The translations under genes were made by a program, and so were the position numbers. Positions 37,929-44,604 of a DNA stretch of 64,000 nucleotides are shown here, one piece after another. Numbering within the stretch: the first letter of the stretch is position 1; each line of letters begins with the position of its first letter. The stretch comes from a bacterium (GTDB lineage Bacteria; Myxococcota_A; Bradymonadia; UBA7976; UBA1532). The stretch is from the NCBI GenBank assembly GCA_030427205.1, contig JAUHXC010000003.1, positions 124,001 to 188,000 of the forward strand, written 5' to 3'. The notes below the pieces were generated by a model that saw only the letters and a program-made list of their open reading frames with translations, was not told the DNA's origin and made no database searches.

Positions 37929-37961
37929 AACGGCCGCGGCCCCCGAGGGGTCGCGGCCGTT
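37929..37961. terminator. Strong bidirectional terminator-like hairpin
   Basis: AACGGCCGCG and CGCGGCCGTT are a perfect 10-bp arm pair. Inside, a GCCCC/GGGGT pairing extends the stem to about 15 bp with a 3-base loop. It sits between two convergent genes (ends 37901 and 37996). The flanking A-rich (GAAAGAGCAA) and short T-containing sides fit termination in both directions. Confidence 0.75.
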
Positions 37962-37995
37962 CGCCGTTCTGCGCGGGCGGGCCCGCCCTCGAGCG

Positions 37996-38967
37996 TCAGG
38001 AGGCCTTGCGGTTCTCGAGCGCCGACGTATCGATCTCGGTCTCGAGCAGCTTGAGGTTCTTCGGGCGCAGGGTCATCCACACGAAATCGTAGATGTCCCA
38101 CATGTCGCGCGGGTGGTGCCCCGCCTCGACGAGCCGCTTGCGGATCGCCTTGGCCATGTTGAGCACCCGCTGGTACTTGCCGGCGTTGGGCACCTTGCCG
38201 ACCACCAGCCGCGGCGCCATCCACGCCGCCTGCTTGCGGAAGACCGAGCGCTTGACGGCGATGTGATCCTCGGGCACGACCATCGCCGGCACCGCGGTGA
38301 CCAGCGGCCAGGTGGCGCGGTCCTCGGGGTTGTAGTCGAGGATCGCCACGTAGCGAGTGAAGCGGTCGAAGTCCTCGGCCTCGCCGTACAGCAGCCCGTA
38401 GAGAGCGCGGGCGAAGTCGTCACACAGCGCGTCGGGCATCTCGACGAGCGGCCGGCGATCGCGCTTGCGCACCACGGTGCACTTGCCGAGCAGCTCGAGC
38501 ACCGCGTCCCGCACGCCGATGCCGTTGCCGCTCTCGATGGCGAGCGCGAGCGCTTCGCGACCGAGCGCCTGCTGCGCGTCGGCGATCAGCGGCTCGCGCT
38601 GACGCTTGCGGCGCCGCGTATCGCGGCGGATGGTGGCGATGTACTTCGGGTCGTCGAAGCCCTCGGGGTAGAGGTGCTCGAAGACGGCGATCTGCTCTGC
38701 GAAGCTGATGCGATCGGCGCGCTTGACCGGCTTGATCGTCTTGCCGTCGTCGAGCTGAGCCGAGAGCTCGCCGGCCACGCGGGCGGCGATGTCGAGCGGT
38801 TTGTCCACCGGCTCGAGCAGATGGTCGAAGCGGGCTGCGAACGCGCGCATCCGCCCGTCCTGAAAGAGATAGCGCCCCTTCTTGGGCGTGCGCTTCGCCA
38901 GGATGGCCAGCCCCCACTGGGGGCGCTTGCTGTGGGCGTACAGGGTCGGCAGCTCGTCTTGATCCAT
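37996..38967 (-). CDS. Uncharacterised cytosolic protein
   Basis: 323 aa. ATG 38967 has GGAG 5 bases upstream. The N-terminus (RPQWGLAILAKRTPKKGRYLFQDGRMRAF) looks like a small Tudor/CarD-like beta-barrel of the kind found in DUF3553-type modules. The rest is mixed alpha/beta and highly charged, with no membrane segment or catalytic motif I recognise. A well-spaced sigma-70-like promoter lies about 180 bp upstream, so a long 5' leader is predicted. Assignment of the N-terminal fold is tentative. Confidence 0.75.
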   Translation of the reverse strand: MDQDELPTLYAHSKRPQWGLAILAKRTPKKGRYLFQDGRMRAFAARFDHLLEPVDKPLDIAARVAGELSAQLDDGKTIKPVKRADRISFAEQIAVFEHLYPEGFDDPKYIATIRRDTRRRKRQREPLIADAQQALGREALALAIESGNGIGVRDAVLELLGKCTVVRKRDRRPLVEMPDALCDDFARALYGLLYGEAEDFDRFTRYVAILDYNPEDRATWPLVTAVPAMVVPEDHIAVKRSVFRKQAAWMAPRLVVGKVPNAGKYQRVLNMAKAIRKRLVEAGHHPRDMWDIYDFVWMTLRPKNLKLLETEIDTSALENRKAS

Positions 38968-39144
38968 CGAGGCTCCAGGGCTGAGGCTCTGCGTGCAGCA
39001 GAGGCGTTGATGTGGCCGCCGACCAGCACATCTGTCTGCCGATCGCTCGAGCGAGGCGGTGCCTGCGAGCGGTGTCCGGGCGTGCAGATGCGGGCCTGCA
39101 GACGCAGATCCTCCAAGCGAGGACCGGGGCGGCACACGTCTTGT

Positions 39145-39173
39145 ATGGTATCGATTTCGTTCGGTTTTTGCAA
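39145..39173 (-). promoter_or_regulatory. Sigma-70-like promoter for the uncharacterised gene at 38967
   Basis: On the minus strand, TTGCAA (39173-39168), a 17-base spacer and TACCAT (39150-39145) lie in the only markedly AT-rich patch of this area. Each hexamer matches the consensus at four of six positions. Confidence 0.5.
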
Positions 39174-39179
39174 ACGCTT

Positions 39180-39196
39180 AGAAAAGAAACTTTTCT
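39180..39196. promoter_or_regulatory. AT-rich palindrome AGAAAAG-AAA-CTTTTCT
   Basis: A perfect 7-bp inverted repeat with 3-base loop lies 7 bp upstream of the -35 hexamer of the promoter above. It could be an operator. It also lies 57 bp past the end of the GMC oxidoreductase gene, but its AT-rich stem makes it a poor terminator. Confidence 0.4.
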
Positions 39197-39252
39197 GTGC
39201 GAAACATTCTGGGGGAGATCCGGCGGGGTCGACGGCAGGTCGACGGCGGCGC

Positions 39253-40830
39253 TCAGGCGGCGGAGGCGCTCGAGGCGGGGCGGGTCCGGCCCATGGCGAC
39301 CCGATGGGCGCCGATGCCCGCGCCGAGGCGGTCGCTGAGCCGCTCGGCGACGAGGTGGGCCAGCGCCATGATGGTCACCTGGGGGTTCACCCCGATGGTG
39401 CCGGGCATGATGCTGGCGTCGGCGAGGTAGAGCCCCGGCAGGTCCCACAGCTGGCCGTCGGGGTCGACCACGCCGGCCTTGGGGTCGGCCGACATGCGGC
39501 AGGTGCCCATCAGGTGGGCGGTGAAGTACTCGGTGTCTTCGACCCGCGGTGGGTGGGCGTAGAGCTTCTTGATGTCGTCGGGCGACTCGATGACCGCGTG
39601 GTGGTGGAAGGCGGTGTAGACCTCCCGGGCGCCCGCGGCGAAGTACAGCTCGGCCAGCCGGGCCGCCGCCCGGATGAACTTGCCCTGGTCGACATCGGTG
39701 ACGTCGTAGCGCACCAGCGGGATGCCGAAGGGCAGGGTCTTGATGTAGCCCTCGGCGAAGTCGTCGACGAGCACGCCGCCGGTGGCGATGTAGCGATGAT
39801 CCCGGCGCAGCTTCTCGGCGAGCTGCTGCCCGAAGATGGGAAACAGCGCGGTCATGAACGCCAGCGGGATCGCGCCGGGCGCCAGCAGGATGCCCTCGTC
39901 GATGAACTCGGTGCACTGGAACGCCTGGTGGGTGCCGCGCAGGCTGTCGACCGGCTCGTCGAAGAGCGCCGCCACCTTGACGTTGGGGTGGATGGTGAAG
40001 TGCTGGCCCACGTGGCCGCAGTCGCGGCCGATCTTGTTGCGCTGCAGCAACAGCGGGGTCTGCACCGCGCCGCACGAGACCACCACCGCCCGCGCCCGCA
40101 CCGTGAAGCGCCGCTTCTTGTACGGGTCGAGCAGCGTGCCCGAAACGCCGGTGGCCCGGCCGCCGCGGGTGAGGATCTTCTGCACCCGCATGTGGGTGTG
40201 CAGCCGCCCGCCGGCGGCCCAGAAGCGCGGCAGCCAGCTGTAGAGCGTGCTCTGCTTGGCCCCCGACGGGCAGCCGGTCACGCAGTCGTTGCTGCCGACG
40301 CAGTGCACCTGATTGCGCCGGTTGCGGCTGAGCTGCCAGCCGAGCTTGGTGGCGCCCTCGTAGAAGCGGTCGTTGACCCCGCCGTGGCTGCCCGGGTCCT
40401 GGTGGCGGGCGTTGATGGTCTCTTCGACCTCGCTGAAGTGCCGATCGAGCCGCTTGGCGGCCAACCCGTCGAGGCCGCGCTCGCCCCACTCGTCGAGCAC
40501 CTTCTCCGGGGTGCGCCAGCACATGCCGCCGTTGACCACGGTGGTGCCGCCGACGCACTTCGCCTCGAGGTAGGGCACCGGGCTGCGCCCGAAGGTCACG
40601 GTCGCGCCGCCGTCGCGCAGGATCTTGCCGAACATCTCGGGGATGTTGGCGGTGTACTCCTCGGTGGTGTAGTGGCCGCCCTCTTCGAGCACGATCACGT
40701 CGTGCCCCGCCTCGGCGAGCGTCGCGGCGACGGTGGCCCCGCCCGCGCCGCTGCCGACGACCACCACGTCGCAGGTCAGGAAGAGGTCGCCCCGGGAGTG
40801 ATGGGGCTCGATGATCGTGCGCGCCCGCAT
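39253..40830 (-). CDS. GMC-family FAD oxidoreductase (long-chain alcohol/sterol oxidase type)
   Basis: 525 aa. ATG 40830 overlaps the upstream stop by one base (TGATG). N-terminal Rossmann motif VVVGSGAGGATVAATLAEAG binds FAD; a KCVGGTTVVNGGMCWRTP segment and the Cys-bearing CVGSNDCVTGCPSGAKQST block are typical of the long-chain alcohol oxidase/dehydrogenase branch. The C-terminus has AHLMGTCRM and GVNPQVTIMALA, which hold the catalytic His/Asn positions. Such enzymes oxidise alcohols or sterols with FAD. It is the third gene of an operon with a small protein and a truncated haemoglobin. Confidence 0.92.
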   Translation of the reverse strand: MRARTIIEPHHSRGDLFLTCDVVVVGSGAGGATVAATLAEAGHDVIVLEEGGHYTTEEYTANIPEMFGKILRDGGATVTFGRSPVPYLEAKCVGGTTVVNGGMCWRTPEKVLDEWGERGLDGLAAKRLDRHFSEVEETINARHQDPGSHGGVNDRFYEGATKLGWQLSRNRRNQVHCVGSNDCVTGCPSGAKQSTLYSWLPRFWAAGGRLHTHMRVQKILTRGGRATGVSGTLLDPYKKRRFTVRARAVVVSCGAVQTPLLLQRNKIGRDCGHVGQHFTIHPNVKVAALFDEPVDSLRGTHQAFQCTEFIDEGILLAPGAIPLAFMTALFPIFGQQLAEKLRRDHRYIATGGVLVDDFAEGYIKTLPFGIPLVRYDVTDVDQGKFIRAAARLAELYFAAGAREVYTAFHHHAVIESPDDIKKLYAHPPRVEDTEYFTAHLMGTCRMSADPKAGVVDPDGQLWDLPGLYLADASIMPGTIGVNPQVTIMALAHLVAERLSDRLGAGIGAHRVAMGRTRPASSASAA

Positions 40831-41417
40831 CAGCCGGCCTCCGCTCGGGTATCGGCGCCGGCCGTCGCGGCCCGCTCGCCTTCGAACAACAGATAGGTCT
40901 CGGGGGTGGTGTGCGGCTCGCCGCCCAATGGCGTCGGCGTCGGCGGCGCCGGCTGACCCGCCGCCCGCTTGCCGGCGTCGAGCTGCACCAGCGTATCGCG
41001 CAGCCGCCGCCGATCGCGGCGCCAGGCCCGCCGCGGCAGGCCCATGTGCGCCTCGACGTCCTCCCGGCTGTAGGCGCTGAACGAGATCAGCGTACCCAGC
41101 AGCATCGGCAGCATGCGCACCTGCGGGATGGGATGATCCGCCAGCCGCTCGATGCGCTCCACCGCCCGATCGTGATCGAGCGACGACAGCGGCCGCACGC
41201 CGTCCATCGTCAGCGGGCCGCCGGCGAACTCCAGACCGGTGAGCATCAGGCTCAGCCCCACCTGATTGAACAGCGGCATCTGCCGGATGAGCCCCTCGAC
41301 CTCGTCGAGCACCTCTTCGGTGATGTCTTTGTCGAAGTCATCCCAGCGGGGCACCATCGCCGCCACCAGGGTGCGGGCGGTGCGGCGCAGGCGGCCGGGG
41401 AACGCGAAGTCCTTCAT
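40830..41417 (-). CDS. Small accessory protein of the GMC oxidoreductase operon
   Basis: 195 aa. ATG 41417 overlaps the haemoglobin stop (ATGA). Helical protein with TLVAAMVPRWDDFDKDITEE and MLPMLLGTLISFSAYSRED segments and a disordered Pro-rich C-terminus. Its position directly before a GMC oxidoreductase, with overlapping codons, resembles small subunits that accompany such dehydrogenases (gluconate 2-dehydrogenase subunit 3-like). The sequence has no twin-arginine signal, so the resemblance is by context rather than clear homology. Confidence 0.72.
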   Translation of the reverse strand: MKDFAFPGRLRRTARTLVAAMVPRWDDFDKDITEEVLDEVEGLIRQMPLFNQVGLSLMLTGLEFAGGPLTMDGVRPLSSLDHDRAVERIERLADHPIPQVRMLPMLLGTLISFSAYSREDVEAHMGLPRRAWRRDRRRLRDTLVQLDAGKRAAGQPAPPTPTPLGGEPHTTPETYLLFEGERAATAGADTRAEAG

Positions 41418-41836
41418 CGATACTCCCTGACCCCGTCCGGGCGGGCGGGCACGTCGGCGTCACAGGCCCGATCGGCCCGATCGCGGGGGGCGAGGATGGC
41501 CCGTTCGAGGGCGCGGGCGTGGCCCATCCAGGCCTCGACCACCGTCGGCGGCGCGTCGTGATCGCGCAGCGTCTCCAGCAGGATCTGGTTGCGGCGGTGG
41601 AAGTGCCCCCGCCGGATGGCATGGGCCGCGTGGGCCGCGCGCAGCGGGCGGCCGGTATAGGCCACCGGCGCGCCGAACATCTTCGCGGTGAGCTGGAACT
41701 CCAGCTCCACGAGGCGGGCGGGATCCTGACCGACGAAGAGGTAGCCGATCATCGGATCGGCGAAGACCCGGCGGTAGAAGTCCTCGAGGATGGCCCTCAA
41801 CGGCGCTTCGCCGCCCAGGTCGGCATAGTGCGACAT
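41414..41836 (-). CDS. Truncated haemoglobin (2-on-2 globin)
   Basis: 140 aa from ATG 41836. Pattern of the truncated globin family: N-terminal YADLGGEAPLRAILEDFYRRVFADP (Tyr in the distal B10 region), the LFVGQDPARLVELEFQLTAKMFG loop with the family Gly, YTGRPLRAAHA, and GHFHRRNQILLETL, whose His is the expected haem-proximal ligand. Such globins bind O2, NO or CO. It is first in an operon with a small protein and a FAD alcohol oxidoreductase, so a role in oxygen supply or detoxification for that enzyme is inferred. No obvious ribosome site. Confidence 0.9.
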   Translation of the reverse strand: MSHYADLGGEAPLRAILEDFYRRVFADPMIGYLFVGQDPARLVELEFQLTAKMFGAPVAYTGRPLRAAHAAHAIRRGHFHRRNQILLETLRDHDAPPTVVEAWMGHARALERAILAPRDRADRACDADVPARPDGVREYR

Positions 41837-42177
41837 GGCGTCAGGGTAGGCAGGGGCGCAGGGCGGCGCAACCGATCTTCGGCGACATGCCGCCTGCGCG
41901 GCGCCAGCGGCCGGCCCCTGCAGCGGGTTCAGCGGCGCTGGCCAAGGTCGACGTGGCGGGCAATCTCGACGTGCAGGCGGTCTCGATCGACGCCGCACGC
42001 AAGGGGGGCACATGACCCGGAACACGAGCAGGAACGAGTCGCCGGAGAGCGAGGCGGCATGTAGCGGGGGTGAAATCGGTTGCACTTCGAAAAATCCGGG
42101 TCGCTGCCCTAGACTGCGCACTTTCCGAAACTCCGTAGACTGCGGCCGTCGATTCCCGCCCTTCCTGGAGGACGCCC
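41837..42177. other. Intergenic region upstream of the globin operon and the HEAT-repeat gene
   Basis: 341 bp without a convincing gene. It holds a 43-codon open stretch (41887-42015, plus strand, encoding KVDVAGNLDVQAVSIDAA) of uncertain status and no ribosome site. A direct repeat TAGACTGCG occurs at 42111 and 42137. The downstream part is AT-richer (TTCGAAAAATCC) and probably carries the divergent promoters. Confidence 0.4.
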
Positions 42178-44511
42178 ATGCTCCGCTCGACCCGCCCCGT
42201 CCGGCTCTCCGCCCGGAGCGCCATCGCCCTGTGCGGCCTGCTGCTCGCCGGCCTCGCCGGGCCCGCCGCGGCCCAGAAGAAGAAGGCCGAAGAGAAGCCG
42301 CCGATCGAGACGGTGCGCTACAGCTACGAGAAATGGTCCCGGGCCGAGCCGGCCCGCTATCTGCTCGTGCCGGCGCCCACCAAGATCAAGGACGGCGATC
42401 TGGCCGATCGCACCCGATCACTGTTCAAGACGCTCGTCGGCGACAAGCGGGGCAGCTACGGCGACGCGCGGCTGGCCTTCCAGGACGACTACGTCAAGAC
42501 CGGCCACGTCTACGTCTGGCTCGACATGAGCAAGGCGCAGTACCACCCGATCGTCATGGCCGAGACCACCTATACGTTCACCGAGAACGGGGCGACGAAG
42601 GTCATCTTCCCCAAGAAGGCGGCCGGCGGCTGGACCCGCGCCGACGTGCCCTTCTCGGCCTACGTGCTCACCGTGCCCCTGTGGCAGACCCTGCCGCCCG
42701 GCGGCCTCGCGGGCGCGCTCGCGCAGCTGCCCGACGGCTCGCTGATGGCCAGCGACAAGGCCGTCGAGCTGATGCAGAAGGGCGACGAAGGCCTGCTCGA
42801 CGCGATGTGGGGCTACGTGAAGCAGGGCGGCGCGCCGGCGCTGGCCGCGGTGAAGGCCGCGCCGCTGGTCAAGCTGCCCAAGCTCGAAGACAAGCTGGTC
42901 GACGTGCTCGACTCGGGGGATGCCAACATCCGCCGGGCGGCGCTCGACGGGCTGGCGGGCACCGATACCAAGAAGGTCAACACCGCCGTGCGCAAGCTGA
43001 TGGACGGCGACCCCGACGCCGGCCTGCGCGACCTGGCGGCCAAGATGCTCGCCGAGTCGAAGGACAGCACCTTCTCGACCGCCGCGCTGTACCACAAGCT
43101 GCGCAGCAGCGACCCCAAGCTGGTGACCGAGGCGGCCACCGCGCTGGGCAAGAGCAAGGAGAAAGAGGCCACCGCGCAGCTCGTCGGCGTGCTCGACCAC
43201 GAAGCGGGCGACGTGCGGGCGGCGGCGATCGCCGCGCTGCTCGAGCGGGGCGACGAGAAGCCGCTGGTCGCGCGCCTCGGCGACGACAAGGTCGACGCCG
43301 GGCGGCGCATCGAGGTGGCCCGGGCGCTGCTCGCGGTCAAGGACAAGAACGCGGTGCACGAGGCGCTGTTGTACCTCGCGGTCAGCGGCACCGGCGGCGA
43401 CTCGGCCGACGCCGCCGCGGCGCTCGCCGGCTACGACGAGAAGGGCACCTACGCCGCGCTGGGCAAGTCCCTCAAGCACGGCGAGGCCGGCACCCGCATC
43501 GCCGCCGCCGAGGCCCTCGCGAAGCTCGGCGAGCCCGCCGGCCTCGAGCCGCTCGCCTCGGCCGACGTGGCCGACGCCGAGAGCGGCGTGGCCGTGCGCG
43601 ACGCCATCCGGGCGATCTACGCCGACCAGTCCCTCGACTTCGTGCTCAAGGGCACCAAGAACAAGAACGCGGTGCTCAAGCGCGAGGCGGTGGCCACCCT
43701 GGGCACCATGGTCAACAGCAAGGCCGGCAAGAAGAAGCGCAAGACCATCATCAGCACCCTGCGCCCGCTCAGCGAGGCCAAGGATCCGCTCATCCGGGCC
43801 GCGTCGGCGCGCAGCTTCGAAGACATGGCCGGCGACGACGTGCGGCCCGACGTGATGAAGCTGGCCACCGACAAGGCGGTCGAGGTGCAGCGGGCGGTGG
43901 CCCGGACCCTGCGCGCGTTCCCCGGCCCGGACACCGTCAAGTTCCTGCTCGACTACATGGGCCGGCAGGACCCCGAGGTGCTGGCCAACGCCGCCGAGTC
44001 GCTGGGTGTGCTCAAGGAGCGCGAGGCCCTCAACCCGGTCATCGAGAAGCTCAACCACGACGACGTGCGCGTGCGGCGGGCGGCGACGGGCGCGCTGGTC
44101 CAGATCGGCGGCACCCTCGAGAAGCGCATGCCGCTCTTGTCGTTCTTCTCCGAGCGGCTGTTCGACAGCGACGGCCACGTGCGGCTCAAGGCGGTCGAGG
44201 GCCTGCGGCTGGTGAAGGATCCGCGCACGGTCACCGCGATGGCCGCACTCATCCAGGATCCGGTGCCCGAGGTGAAGAAGGCGACCCTGATGGCGATGGC
44301 CGATACGGGCCACGTCTCGGCGGTCGACGCCATCGCCGGCGCGCTCGAAGACGACGACGCGGCGGTGCGCCGGGTGGCCATCGACGCCCTGGCGCAGCTC
44401 AAGAAGAAAGAGGCGGTGAAGGTGCTCGAAGCCTACGCCGGCAAAGAGGCCGACAAGGGCCTGGCCGCCGAGGCCAAGAAGGCCATCGCCAGCATCAAGA
44501 AGGGCGGCTGA
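42178..44511 (+). CDS. Secreted HEAT-repeat protein
   Basis: 777 aa. GGAGG lies 6 bases before ATG 42178. A signal peptide (IALCGLLLAGLAGPAAAQ) is followed by a Lys-rich linker and a beta-rich domain (about 40-170, HVYVWLDMSKAQYHPIVMAE). The rest (about 190-770) consists of roughly 15 HEAT-like helix pairs (AALDGLAGTDTKK, AIAALLERGDEKP, AVEGLRLVKDPRTV, AIDALAQLKKKEAV). HEAT solenoids bind other proteins; exported solenoids of this kind are common in Myxococcota envelopes. The gene is convergent with the kinase gene at 44605, with no terminator-like hairpin seen between. Confidence 0.87.
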   Translation: MLRSTRPVRLSARSAIALCGLLLAGLAGPAAAQKKKAEEKPPIETVRYSYEKWSRAEPARYLLVPAPTKIKDGDLADRTRSLFKTLVGDKRGSYGDARLAFQDDYVKTGHVYVWLDMSKAQYHPIVMAETTYTFTENGATKVIFPKKAAGGWTRADVPFSAYVLTVPLWQTLPPGGLAGALAQLPDGSLMASDKAVELMQKGDEGLLDAMWGYVKQGGAPALAAVKAAPLVKLPKLEDKLVDVLDSGDANIRRAALDGLAGTDTKKVNTAVRKLMDGDPDAGLRDLAAKMLAESKDSTFSTAALYHKLRSSDPKLVTEAATALGKSKEKEATAQLVGVLDHEAGDVRAAAIAALLERGDEKPLVARLGDDKVDAGRRIEVARALLAVKDKNAVHEALLYLAVSGTGGDSADAAAALAGYDEKGTYAALGKSLKHGEAGTRIAAAEALAKLGEPAGLEPLASADVADAESGVAVRDAIRAIYADQSLDFVLKGTKNKNAVLKREAVATLGTMVNSKAGKKKRKTIISTLRPLSEAKDPLIRAASARSFEDMAGDDVRPDVMKLATDKAVEVQRAVARTLRAFPGPDTVKFLLDYMGRQDPEVLANAAESLGVLKEREALNPVIEKLNHDDVRVRRAATGALVQIGGTLEKRMPLLSFFSERLFDSDGHVRLKAVEGLRLVKDPRTVTAMAALIQDPVPEVKKATLMAMADTGHVSAVDAIAGALEDDDAAVRRVAIDALAQLKKKEAVKVLEAYAGKEADKGLAAEAKKAIASIKKGG

Positions 44512-44604
44512 GACCGCCGGCCGCCGCCGATCCGATGGCCGACCCACCTCCTGCCGCGCAGCCGAGTCACCCCGAGGCGGGCGGCGCGCAGGCGACCAGA
44601 CCCA

